Shown: positions 34,381-46,012 of the stretch, piece by piece
Numbering within the stretch: the first letter of the stretch is position 1
Layout: every line of letters starts with the position of its first letter
Assembly: GCF_051014685.1 (NCBI RefSeq)
Contig: NC_135048.1
Location: forward strand, 30,093,043-30,157,042
DNA length: 64,000 nucleotides
Origin: Ptiloglossa arizonensis
Lineage: Eukaryota > Arthropoda > Insecta > Hymenoptera > Colletidae
Direction of reading: 5' to 3'
Notes under the pieces: generated by a model
The model's input: only the letters and a program-made list of their open reading frames with translations
Databases searched by the model: none
What the model was told of the DNA's origin: nothing
Program-made: the position numbers and the translations under genes

Positions 34381-36678
34381 GAATATTTTACGCAAATATC
34401 TGCCCACCTTTAGAATCACCTAATGATCCTAAATAGAACCTAAAGAATCAAGCTTTATCATTTTTCGATACCCACTCTTAACTAAGCTTGAAACTGGAAT
34501 AGAAGAACGAAGAGAGAAGTGAACCCGAACGGGACGCAAGAGAAAATTAATTTCTTCCACCCTATCAGGGATTTTTCTAACGTGCCGAGCGGAGGTTGTC
34601 GCGTCTCCTGAATGTTCAATTTACCCAGCGAACACCTTTCAACGGAATCCGTGGTTTACCACGCGAGGACAACGGCGAACCGCGCGTCTCGCGAACAACA
34701 ACGAAATTAATTATCGGAACGGCGACGGTCGTCTACCGGCAGCCGTTCGACTAAACGACTTGTTTCGAGTCACGTTAGTACGAAATTGGGGGTGCGTATT
34801 AGGGACGGTAGAAGGAAGAATGGAGACGTCGGGATACCCCGAAGGGGGAAGACGTCGTCCTCTCTCTACGAGACGTTAACGAGCCGGTAAATATGTTGAC
34901 TACCACATCGGCACGGTTGGAAGCGTCTTCGTATACACGGCAGGCCTGTATCCGATCTCCCCTTCGCTCGTCCCCGCTCCCCTCACCGCCCCTAGGCTGC
35001 CGCGGCTCCTTCCTCATCCGACGAAATGATTATTATAGTTCGTAACCGAAGAGCTGCCCATTTTAGAGCCTGTGGAAGCCGCCGTATAATTTTCCACCCA
35101 CTAAAATAGCCATCACCCTGTCTACCCGGGACCGATCTCGGTTCGTGATTATCGGCAAATAAGGTACAGTACGGGGAGAAAATATGCCCGGGCCCGACCG
35201 GGCCCCAACACCGAACTGACAACCGTGCCAGATCTCAGCGATTTCTCTTCCCGCGGTGTCCTCTCGCGGACGAAACGCGTCACGAGATCCGCGTCCGTGA
35301 ATCTCGACAAATTTTCTATTTCGTCTACTCGACGACAGGTGGCCTTTGAACCGGTCAGAAAGTACAAAAGAAGGATTCGTCGAAAGAGTTTGAAATTAGA
35401 ATAGTATCTTTCGAAAATTTTCGAAACATGTAATAGGGTTCGATGTGTGGAAACATTGCAAGAATTGGGCAAGAAGTGGTCTGAATTGAACATTTCTTAA
35501 GTCTTAATTTCGAATGAAATATTTAATTACATAAACTTTTTGTTATACTGAAGAGAGTCTTGAAAAAATTTCCAAATATGTAAGAATGGTTCAATATTTA
35601 TAATTGTTACGAAATATGAAAGATTGTAATTAATTGATTCTTTTATTTTGGAGATTATTATATAATATGAATGGAATATTTGTAAATCCATTTTAATAAA
35701 CCCAGGAGTGTTCGGCGAGGGTTACACACGCGAAAGAAATTCAAAGAAATGTCAGAAGAATGATTTCTCCAAGTTCCGCTTAATTCTTCCCAATAGAAAT
35801 CATCCGTGCACGGTTCTAGCACGGTTCTGTTTGGTCGGTGTACGTACACCATTCCGACGCGACCTTCTCGCCTCGAGCTTTCGATCACCGAAGCCGTTAA
35901 AGCTCCGTCCCTCGACGCGCGAGCACTGAATCTCTCCGTTGACCATTTAATCGCCCGTGAAAGCCCGTCGTCGGCTCGTAATTGAATCTCGTTCGTGTGT
36001 CCCCCACTGGCCGCTCCCCACCCCGGCCCTATCCACGATTCTCGGTCCCGGTGGGAGAGTAAATTTGTTTGCGCGGCGAGGAAACGCCATTTCTTCGGGA
36101 CCGATTCGTAGGACACCCTCCACGGAAGAAAGGTCGGGACGATTGCACGAAACGCTCGAGGAGAGGCCGAGGTCACCCGTAGAACCGGAGGCAAAGAAAG
36201 AGCGACAATTTTCACCGAATTGGTGGACCGGGAGGGGTGTGGGGTGTGGACGAGGGTGCGAGAACGCTGTGAAGAAAACGGATCGGGAAACAGAAATCGA
36301 ACGAGGTGAAAATCGTCGTCCTTCGTTGAACGCGCGTAAACACGGTGCTCGGCCTCCGCTGGCCCGAACTCGTATAATTAAATTTCCACGCGTCCCGCAT
36401 TCCGCGAATACCTTTTCCGTCTGCGTGCCCCGACGTCTTACGTATTAAACATTCCGATGCGGTAACGAGACTGGTTCTCGCTTAATGAGATTCTAAGTGA
36501 GAAACGTTTTGGGCCTTCGTAACGCCGACTTTGTTACAACGATCGCGTCCGGCGCGATGTTGCAGGGCCCCGTGAACTTCCCGATACTCGGGGAACTCGA
36601 TTTACGGTCCGGGGTATTCAAATACGATGGACACGCGGGTGTTCGCTCGGGTATGGGAATAATTTGGGATTTTGAGTA
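34381..36678. other. Long single-copy stretch, mixed composition
   Basis: AT-rich to 34500, CG-rich 34550-35350, AT-rich 35400-35700, CG-rich 35720-36650. Open frames up to 185 codons (35658-36215 minus, 35957-36448 plus) overlap and have no domain. A 60-codon plus frame 36497-36679 and a 75-codon minus frame over it have less biased residue use than most but match nothing I know. No splice pair or promoter can be supported. Confidence 0.45.
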
Positions 36679-37394
36679 GGTGAATGTTAGTGGAGTGTTC
36701 GAACTGTCGAGTACTCGCACGGTATTCGAATAGTGTTCGAGTAGATAAATATTCGTAAAGTATTCGAGTTGTAGGGTATTCGTAAAGTGTTCGAGTTCTA
36801 GGGTATTTGTACAGTTTTCCTATAGTATTCGAGTGGTGTTGAAACACTTGGATACGTATTGATATTTTACGAAAAATTACTTACTCGAGTGCCGTTTGAA
36901 TTCTGTGTATATTCTGCGAATACTTGAATAAGTATTTGAATAATATTCGAACAGTCGAGTATGCGCACGGAATTCGAATAGTGTTCGAGTAGATAAATAT
37001 TTATAAAGTGTTCGAGTTGTAGGGTATTCGTACAGTTTTCGTATAGTATTCGAGTGGTATTGAAACACTTGGATAAGTATTGATATTTTACGAAAAATTA
37101 CTTACTCGAGTGCCGTTTGAATTCTGTGTATATTCTGCGAATACTTGAATAAGTATTTGAATAATATTCGAACAGTCGAGTAATCACACAGAATTCGAAT
37201 AGTATTTGAGTAAGCAAATATTCGTAGTGTTCGAGTCGTCGAGTATTCGTACAGTTTTCGTATAGTATTCGAGTGGTGTTGAAACACTTGGATAAGTATT
37301 GATATTTTACAAAAAATTACTCGAGTGCCGTTTGAATTCTGTGTATATTCTGCGAATACTTGAATAAGTATTTGAATAATATTCAAATTCTAGA
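36679..37394. repeat. TCGA-rich array with about 231 bp super-unit
   Basis: TACTCGAGTGCCGTTTGAATT at 36883 recurs at 37114 (231 bp) and, shortened, near 37319. Within each super-unit are GTATTCGAATAGTGTTCGAG, GATAAATATTCGTA, GTATTCGAGTGGTGTTGAAA and TTGAATAAGTATTTGAATAA. The left part (36679-36860) is a more diverged copy. Confidence 0.88.
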
Positions 37395-37925
37395 GTAATT
37401 GTACAGTACCCGAATTGAACTCGAGTATTCTTACACTATCCAAATTGAGCTCGATAGTGTCACTATAATTGTAATATAATTGTAAGTCGATTATTCTTAC
37501 AGTATCCGAATTGCTTTCCAGTAGTCGAGTATCCTTCCAGTAAACCGAATTCTACTCGAGTAGTCGAGTATCCTTCCAGTATCCGAATTCTACTCGAGTA
37601 GTCGAGTATCCTTCCAGTAATCGAAATCTACTCGAGCAGTCGAGTATCCTTCCAGTATCCGAATTCTACTCGAGCAGTCGAGTATCCTTTCAGTATCCGA
37701 ATTCTACTCGAGTAGTCGAGTATCCTTCCAGTAATCGAATTCTACTCGAGTAGTCGAGTATCCTTCCAGTATCCAAATTCTACTCGAGTATCCTTCCAGT
37801 ATCCGAATTCTACTCGAGTATCCTTACAGTATCCAAATTCTACTCGAGTATCCTTCCAGTATCCGAATTCTACTCGAGTATCCTTCCAGTATCCGGATTC
37901 TACTCGAGCAGTCGAGTATTCCTAC
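37395..37925. repeat. 38 bp minisatellite with 30 bp variants
   Basis: The unit is TACTCGAGTAGTCGAG followed by TATCCTTCCAGTATCCGAATTC. From about 37545 there are roughly ten units. Those on the right lack AGTCGAGT and are 30 bp. CTCGAG is palindromic in each. It continues directly from the 231 bp array and shares its TCGA words. Confidence 0.92.
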
Positions 37926-38859
37926 ACTATTCTATCAGTCACCAAGCACTCTTAACGATATTCGAGTTACGTTCCCCGACTACTAGAATCATCGATCCAC
38001 CGAATATTCGAACACAGAGAAATCCTCCAACAGTACAAGTACAGCGACCTTTCCCCGCAAGGAGTTTCCCGTAAAACCTCTCTCGCTCTCGACCCAATGC
38101 CTACAGCTCCCTGACCGGATAATTGTCGAGAGCTTGGTATCGCACAGGTGAAGTAAGAGAGTCGCGTTCGCGAGAGAGTATTCAGAATTCGACAGGATCA
38201 GGAACTTTCTCACAGGAGGAACCCAAGGACGGATGCATATTTTCTATTCTCTCGTCTTCGCCACCCCCCTGGCGATCGTTAGGATCGCGGTGCCCGCCTT
38301 TGTCCCGGAGGATGTTAGCGCCTCGGTCAACACGCTGCTAAAGAGGAGTTCCCTCGAAATAGCGCGTTGGTAAATCCCTTATAAGCCTATAGAGGTAACA
38401 TGATTCAGCGTGGTATAGGTCAGATTTAAGCCGCCTTTGATATTTAAATCGGCCTGCGCGGCGGCGGACAGGGGCCCGGCCGGGAGAAAGCGAGACAGAA
38501 GAGGAGACACGGGAGAAAAGGGACACGGTGGACCGCGCGGTTCGGCGTCGGCGGTCAGAGGAGGCACGAGGTGGTAGGAAACGACCACACAGGAATTTAC
38601 ACGTTCCGCGCCTTCCGGCGACTCGCGTTCCCTTTCGTTCCTCGTGCTCCGTTCGATTCGGTTCGGTTTCGTACGGCGTCGTCGTTCGTTCTCGATCGAG
38701 GCCCCCTGTCCTGCGCACAGGGGTCTATTAATTCTTACCGTTTGAGGGAAATACGGAGCGCCAAACTGCCTATCCCCCTCTCCTCTATCTACGCAAAGCT
38801 TCCAACTGTCAACCTTTCGCTCTCCAAGTATTGGAGAAGGATTTCTGCGAGTCGATACA
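37926..38859. other. CG-rich single-copy spacer
   Basis: Frames at 38338-38718 minus and 38571-38900 plus overlap and have no domain. The stretch TTTGATATTTAAATCGGCC (about 38435) lies beside a very CG-rich segment, a layout sometimes seen at promoters, but I cannot support a call. Confidence 0.45.
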
Positions 38860-39330
38860 ATTGGTTACTTATATCAGTTTTGTCGTTCGATAAGAAATGA
38901 AGATTTAGCTTCGTCGTTTTTTTTTTTTTTTTTTTTTTTTAATTCTGAAAATTGAGAGAATTGTACCGAATTAGGCGACGAGTGAGAGTCTCACGTGGAC
39001 AAAAAGGTGAACTTTATTTATCTTCTCTGTTCTCTGCAGAGTTTCCAATTGTCAAACGTATACTCTCGAAGTAGTTGGTACATCGACGAAAGTTTTTCGA
39101 ATTGATTTCTGCGAGTCGATATAATTGGTTGCTTATATAAGTTTTGTCGTTCGATGAGAAATGAAGATTTAGCTTTATTGTTTTTTTATTTTTAATTTTG
39201 AAAATTGAAAAAATTGTCTCACGTGGACAAAATGGTGAACTTCATTTACCTTCTCTCTTCTCTGCAGAGTTTCCAATTGTCAAACGTATGCTCTCGAAGT
39301 ACTTGGCACATCGGTGAAATTTTTCGAATA
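38860..39330. repeat. Tandem duplication, about 245 bp, with a T-run
   Basis: GATTTCTGCGAGTCGATA, AATTGGTT, TTGTCGTTCGAT, GAGAAATGAAGATTTAGCTT and CTGCAGAGTTTCCAATTGTC occur near 38849-39050 and again near 39110-39290. The T-run at 38920-38940 in copy one is shorter in copy two. Confidence 0.85.
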
Positions 39331-39449
39331 GGTGTCCTCTACGAATAATCCGACACCTCGGTGGAGTTTTTTTAATCAAAAGGAAAAATTATAATTAATT
39401 TTTGCGGAATATACTCCTACATGGTGCAGGATAACAATATAGGAATCTA
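39331..39449. other. Short spacer
   Basis: Single-copy AT-rich sequence between two arrays, with no recognisable signal. Confidence 0.4.
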
Positions 39450-40110
39450 CGAAATTGAAGGAAATTAAGTAACTTGTATTAAATTAATAAACGACTTTTA
39501 TCTAGCCAGTGTGAAGTATTTCCAATGTAAAGGAACTTTATAGCGTTATAATATATTTACTTATATGTGATTTAAATGTACACAATATCGGTCTCTCCAG
39601 TGTAGAAGGTTAAACTTCATAACTTTATAATATACTTACTTGTACAAGATTTAAATGTATAAAATATCGGTCTTTCCAGTATTGAAGGTTGAATTTCATA
39701 ACTTTATAATATACTAGGTTAGTATAGATAAAACTTATTGAACAATATAGTACTAGATTGCTCAATAAGTTTCGTCGTTCGATAAAATTGAACAGCACTA
39801 CATTGACCAGTACTGTTTAATAAGTTTTATCGAACGACAAAACTTACTGAACAATCTATTACTTACTTATACGCGATTTAAATGAACAAAATATCAATCT
39901 TTCCAGTGCCGAAGTTTGAATTTCATAACTTTATAATATATTTACTTATACGCAATTTAATCGTAGAAAATATCGGTCTTTCCAGTATTGAAGATTAAAT
40001 TTCATAACTTTATAATATACTAGGTTAGTATAGACAAACTTATTGAACAATCTATTATTTACTTCTACGCGATTTAAATGTACAAAATATCGGTCTTTCC
40101 ACTGCGAAAG
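39450..40110. repeat. About 80 bp tandem array interrupted by MITE sequence
   Basis: GATTTAAATGTACAAAATAT, CGGTCTTTCCAGT, GAAGGTTGAA and TTCATAACTTTATAATATAC recur with the ATCGGTCT core near 39588, 39669, 39893, 39972 and 40089. Ordinary spacing is about 80 bp. The 224 and 117 bp gaps contain full or internally deleted copies of the hairpin MITE family. Confidence 0.88.
39752..39860. mobile_element. Hairpin MITE, about 108 bp, inside the 80 bp array
   Basis: The left arm TAGATTGCTCAATAAGTTTC continues GTCGTTCGATAAAA. The right arm, read as reverse complement, is TAGATTGTTCAGTAAGTTTT, GTCGTTCGATAAAA. The arms run about 48 bp with a loop of about 10 bases. It is the same family as the elements at 33934 and 62128. 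Reduced copies TAGGTTAGTATAGA..AAACTTATTGAACAAT lie just left (39719) and at 40021. Confidence 0.85.
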
Positions 40111-41480
40111 ATCGAACTTCGTAACCTCACGATATATTCGCTCACATGCGATTAAAACGAAGCACGTATCGGTTAAGTGCGTAAGAATTTGCTCTCGGAG
40201 CGCACCGAATACGCGCCATCTATCGTCGCGCAACCGGAAGCTCGATCGAGAGAGAGAGAAGGGGACGCGATCGTACTCCCCTCAAGCGGCAAGAATTAAT
40301 GGACCGCTGTGTACGTGTGCGCGCGCCGGTATAAAAAGTATATATTCCGGTCGCCGCGGCGAATTTATGCGCGAACTCGGGCCTCCGGTGTCGTCCTCCC
40401 GGCGCCCCTTTCGGCGCTGAGCCGCGCGCCATAATTCGTAAAGCCCGCGTATTTGTTATCGGGAATTGTCACTCCCGGGCCCCAGGGCACGCATCGAAGA
40501 ATTTCGACGGCTCCAAGGGGCCCGAAACGGCCCGTTTTGGGCCGAACACTCTCTCTCTCTCTCTTTCTCTCTCTCTCCACACGAATTTCCTGCATTCTTA
40601 TTTACGCGCGCGCACGAGAAGCCGTCTAGACGTGGAAACGAAGGAATTCGCTCCCGAACGAGGCGAGGGGGCGCTATAGTCCTTTCAGAGAATAAAGGAT
40701 CGTCATCGAACGCGATTAGCAAGCCTTCCCCGACCAGTTCTCGGTCATCCAACGATCTCGATCGTTTTCGAACCTTTCGCGAGAATTTTTCGCTAAGATC
40801 GAAACTCATCACCTTTGCCACAATTGACCCACCGGTTGAGTGGGTAATGCTACATATATCTTTATATCTATATTTATAGTGTAAAAGTACATCGAAAATT
40901 TTTCATCAATATTCTTAAACTGTGAATTTGATTTAAACCGAGATGGAAATAAAGACACATCGGTAAAGTATATTTGTATGCTTGAAATTTTACAATCGTT
41001 GCTACTTGGAGTACAATTTTTATTATAATAGATACGGTGAACTTTTATATATTACCACCGGGTGCGTGCGTGTAAGTGTCTAATCTCGTTGTATCTGATG
41101 CTCTTCTAAGACATGGCTGATTTGGTATTTTATTTTTCACAAATATTACCTCTTCTCCCACAGACAGACCAATTTTGTCTCTACCTAATCGAGGATAATT
41201 TTCGTGTGGCTGACCCAAAACATATAACCACTCAGATACTTCAAAACTACCCTCAGAATTCGTACACATTGTACGAAACCCACTAACCTATACTTTCTCA
41301 CGCATTCATCCGCAGTAATAGTTAAAATTATATATTGTACAGGTATGTATGTGCGTTACGAGAAGTTGGCTGAGAAATCGACTGAGGAGTACGCGAAAGA
41401 TTGATTCGATTTCGATCGAATTTCAAGGTTCAGGAACGACCCCCGGAGATCCAATTAGACGGTAGCCAATTTGAGGTTAA

Positions 41481-41483
<3 letters not shown>
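40111..41483. other. CG-rich then AT-rich spacer with a TATA-like site
   Basis: CG-rich to 40850. TATAAAAAG at 40330 is followed by a CG-rich stretch, so a plus-strand core promoter with a start near 40360 is possible but weak. A CT run lies at 40548-40577. Frames on both strands overlap without domains. 40860-41480 is AT-rich with nothing recognised. Confidence 0.35.

Positions 41484-41554
<71 letters not shown>
41484..41554. repeat. CT microsatellite, about 70 bp
   Basis: Nearly uninterrupted (TC)n, the longest simple dinucleotide run in the window. Confidence 0.97.
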
Positions 41555-41984
41555 GGTGGTGTAATCGCTTCTGTCGTTTATATTCGGTGGTATCGTATCG
41601 TGTAGCCGAGATATCTTAATGAAAAATTGTCGTTTTAATTCGAGTTCGGGAAACTTTCGTAAGCGTGTAGGTACAACCACCCCTCGGTTTCGGAGAATCG
41701 TTAAGACATCTCGCGGCAGTAAGCGTGGTATCGATTAACGGTTACTTACGAAGCGTGCAATAAATTACGGTCCATCAAAATGACGAAGGTGCCTGGGTGG
41801 CGGCCGCAAGGGAGAGAAGCCGAGAATCCTGCGGTAATGAAGTCCTCCGGTACATCGTTAACTCCTGCAGCTTTTTATCCAGCGACGACGACGTATGAAT
41901 GCCATTTGTCGCCTCGGCCGCGCGTAATGCACTCGCTCCGCGCACGCCACCTCCTGCACGACGACGCCGAGACACTTTTTACTT
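41555..41984. other. Single-copy spacer
   Basis: CG-moderate. An ATG at 41780 has a favourable insect context (CAAAATG), but the frame runs into the satellite that follows and has no domain, so it is not called. Confidence 0.45.
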
Positions 41985-42785
41985 TAATTTTATACTCGAG
42001 TAAAACGAAGATAACAATTTTGTACAGTCGATCCTCGAAACGCGGGGATAAAAGAATATGTACGCGCGTGTTCAGTACACGTGTAGTCAATTTTAGAGAA
42101 GGATTTTTAATCGGAGCAGTTTTGCGGTCGAGTAGAACGAGGACAATGATTTTGTACAGTTGATCCTTGAGAGGTAGGAATGAAAGGAAATGTACGCGCG
42201 TGTTGAGTATACGTATTGTAAAGTGGAAGCAAATTTGGAAAAAGGGAGTATTTTAAGGGAATTTTAATGGGAGTATTTTTGTACTTGAGTAAAACGAGGA
42301 CAATGATTTTGTGCAATCGATCTTTGAAATGTAGGAATAAAAGAAATGTACACATGTGTTGTGTACACGTAGAGTAAATTTGAGAAAAGTATTTTTAATG
42401 GGAGCATTTTTGTACTCGAATAAAACAAGGACAATGATTTTGTACAGTTCATCCTGGAAACGCAGTAATAAAAGAAAATGTACGCGCATGTTGAATATAC
42501 ATATGGTAAATTGGAAGCAAATTTGAAAAAGTAGTGTTTGAATGGAAGCACTTTTGTACTCGAGCGAAACGAGTATAATAATTTTGTATAGATGTGTGTA
42601 TAGATATAATAAATTGGAAGCAAATTTTACAGAAATATTTTTAATGGTAACACTGTTGTACCAGAATAAAAAGAGAATATTAATTTTGTGTAGGAGTATC
42701 GAAACGTGGAAATAAAAAAAATATATATATATAGATGTGTGTACAATAAATTGGAACAACATCGAGAGTAGTATTTTCAATTAAA
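41985..42785. repeat. Tandem array, about 130-157 bp monomer, six copies
   Basis: Units share TTTTTAATGGGAGCATTTTT, GTACTCGAGTAAAACGAGGA, CAATGATTTTGTACAG and GAAATGTACGCGCGTGTTGA. The TTTTGTACAG core lies near 42018, 42152, 42309, 42439, 42582 and 42680. The right copies are AT-rich and decayed. The minus frame through it is a repeat artefact. Confidence 0.87.
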
Positions 42786-45059
42786 CGATGTTTCTAATTA
42801 GTCGTGTGTTTTCAATCTAATTTTCTGCAATTTTCGCAAGAAAGAGAATAAAAATATGACGCAAATTAAATTTCAACATTCGCGACTACGCATAACCTAC
42901 GAACATTGTTTTCTGTCACATTCAACGTACGACGGAACATTAAATTTCGACGACTCGCGTTACCGGACACGCAGATAAATACAGTCTGTGTAAATTCAGC
43001 GCGTGTTTCTCTTGTTAGCGTACACGATAAATGCACATATCCTAAACCGGTATAAAAAATATTAACGTATCGTTTCTCAATAAGTGACACTGATCCGCGC
43101 AGCTTTTAAAATATTTCTTCACAGCACGTGCGAGCCGTGAATAAAAAAAAAAAACTTAATTATCCACATCGCCATAAATATCACCCTATTCCCAACCCTC
43201 TTGGCCGCGTACTTTTTCACAAGCCATAAACGCGTAAAATCTACGCGTTACCTGTATCGTCCCTTTCGCGAAAACTATAAACTATCCATACACACGTAAC
43301 TACAATTATCCCTCGACATGCTCGACCGCGTATTTTTTCCCAAACCGTGAAGCACGCGTTCAAAGTCGCGTTATCGTCTTTATAAGAACACGAATCATAA
43401 AAAAAAAAAAGAAAATATCCTCCAAACAACTTCCAGCTGCTCGCTACCCACCCTATTGCTTCGATCTCGATTTTTGCGCGGGAAACACCGAGCCAGGTCT
43501 TGTCCTCGAACGCTCTAATTGCACCGAGTGTTTAGCAAATGTTGATGCGTTACCTACACGGATGAAAATCGGGCAAAAGGGAACGCCGTACCAGTCAGCT
43601 TTCGTCGCGAGGAGACATCGCCACTGCGCTCGAAACATTTATTTGCTCGCGGTTGGCGAAGATAAATTACACCGCGTACCGAATCTTGCCAAATTGACGC
43701 GCGGCACAAAGTGTTCGTTCGCGTGAAATCAGATAGCCTTCGGTCAGGAAACAATCTCTCTCTCTCTCTCTTTCTCTCTCTCAGTTACTCTCAACCGTTC
43801 CCTCTATCTCTGTTCTCCATCCGCATCGCAGCGTCCCGAGCAAGATTTGGATCCCTGACAATTCGCCGTCCGGGCCCGGGCGCGTCTCTTTATTCAAAGT
43901 AACGATCGCTCGCAGCGTCGGGGGACGTCTCCATCCGAGGCGGGGCGCGATCCGGCGAGAAGATGCCCCGCCGGTCGACGATTTTACGATCGCATTACGA
44001 GCCACGGTAAATTGTCCCGCGGGCCGTTAACGCGACAACGAACGACCGGCGTTAGAGGGGTCGATGCGCGCATGATTTTCCCCGCGCGAATTGAAACGGA
44101 TAATCGGCGGTGCGAGGGAACCGCGCATGCGCGGGAGAGCGCCACCAACGCCGGACCGTCGTCGACGGGGAGCGGGGAGGGGAGAGAGAGCAGCAGCGAC
44201 GCGGCGAAGAGGATATCGCGTGTCCCGACGATAAAACCGGACCCCTCTCTAACGTGTCGACCTGCGAATCGTCGCGCCTGCGGAGTTTATCAGACGGAAG
44301 AGGCCGTAGAGTCACGGTAGCCGTCCACCGAGTCTCAAACGGTCAACGGTAGTCGTACACTCTCCTAGTGTCGGCTTATCGCCGGTGGAAACACCGCGAG
44401 GGCACACCCGCTGAGCTAGCACCCGCTCGGCCAACCGAAATCCACCTATCGGGACACGGCTATCCCCACTCCGACGTCTCTAGCGGGAATCTTCGCGGAA
44501 ACGTTCGCGTGTTGCCGTTTTGCGGTTCTGCGTTCAACGATTGCCCTTGGTCGGACGAGAAACGGGGAACGACAAGGTGTGAGTTAGGTTCGCGAAGCTG
44601 CGCAGGAGGACGTTCGGATGTTGAAATTGTTCTGGGATGGGAACGATGATAACCGTTGAGGGACGATGAAACGTTTGATGGGCACGGTTTGATGGATACC
44701 GTTCGACGAATATTGTTTTACGCGTGGTAAATACTGTTTGACGATTGGACGGGGAATAGGGAGCATTTTACGGGGTACGTTGCGGATTGGGCACATTTGT
44801 GGTAAGGATTCGCTAGTCTAAGTTTTGTTGCATTACACTCGGTGTACGTTTCTAGATGGGTTGTTCGAGTTGGGTGTAAGGAAAAATTGTTTACTTGTTT
44901 ACTTGTGTTTTGTGCATTTTGGTTTGAAGTTACGTTGAAGTAGTCGAGGAGAATTGTAGGAGGAGGAAAATTCACGAGGTTGTCGATGTTGAATAAGATT
45001 TAGGTTGGTTCGAGTTTGAATTGTTGAAAGGGAACATTTCTTAGCTTTTGCTTCGTGTA
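42786..45059. other. Long single-copy stretch; CpG-rich 43.8-44.6 kb
   Basis: AT-rich to 43440, with a diverged local duplication of about 120 bp (GGCCGCGTACTTTTT at 43203 and GACCGCGTATTTTTT at 43323). A CT run is at 43756-43782. 43850-44640 is very CG-rich with purine-rich stretches, like a CpG promoter or 5' exon, but no splice signal stands out. The open frames on both strands overlap and have no domain. Confidence 0.4.
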
Positions 45060-46012
45060 TCGATAGGTAACGGTCTTGATCGTTGGATATTATGCGAGGC
45101 AGTGCTGCACAATATCTAAGAAAAGCAATCGGTAAAAATTCAAACGTGGGACATTATGCGAGGCACTACTTTACGATATAAGGAAAAAGTAATCTGTCAA
45201 AAATTGCAACGTGGGACATTATGCAAGACGCTACTTTACGATATAAGAAAAAAGTAATCTGTCATAAATTGAAACGTGGGACATTATGCGAGGCACTACT
45301 TTACAATATAAGGAAAAAGTAATCCGTCAAAAATTGAAACGTGGGACATTATGCGAGGCACTACTTTGTAATGTAAGAAAAAAAAATAATCCATAAAAAA
45401 TTGAAACGTAGGACATTATAAGAAACACTAGTCTACAATACAAGAGTAGTGCATTATGCGAGGGACATTAACGTGGGACATTATACGAGGGACATTAACG
45501 TGGGACATTATGCGAGACGTTACACTACAATATCAAAGAAAAGTACATTATGCGAGGGACATTATGCGAGGCACTACTTTTTACAATATAAGAAAAAAGT
45601 AATCTGTCAAAAATTGAAACGTGGGCCGCTATGCGAGGCACTACTTTACAATATCAAAGAAAAGTACATTATGCGAGGGACATTAACGTGGGACATTATG
45701 CGAGACATTACACTACAATATCAAAGAAAAGTACATTATGCGAGGGACATTAACGTGGGACATTATGCGAGACATTACACTACAATATCAAAGAAAAGTA
45801 CATTATGCGAGGGACATTAACGTGAGACATTATGCGAGGCACTACTTTACAATATCAAAGAAAAGTACATTATGCGAGGAACATTAACGTGGGACATTAT
45901 GCGAGACACTACACTACAATATCAAAGAAAAGTACATTATGCGAGGGACATTAACGTGGGACATTATGCGAGACATTACACTACAATATCAAAGAAACGC
46001 TATCGGTCAAAA
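45060..46012. repeat. Tandem array of two related monomers, about 64 and 67 bp
   Basis: Left part (45060-45430): AACGTGGGACATTATGCGAG, GCACTACTTTACAATATAAG, AAAAAGTAATC(T/C)GTC, about 64 bp. Right part (45440-46000): ACATTATGCGAGGGACATTA, ACGTGGGACATTATGCGAGA, CATTACACTACAATATCAAAG, about 67 bp. GGGACATTATGCGAG is common to both, so one derives from the other. The frames in it are artefacts. Confidence 0.92.

Noticed and set aside
36497..36679. 60-codon plus frame with fairly balanced residue use
   Set aside because: It is matched by an equally open minus frame, has no recognisable family, and ends next to an array.
41780..42163. ATG with favourable context opening a 127-codon frame
   Set aside because: The second half lies in the 42 kb satellite and translates repeat units.
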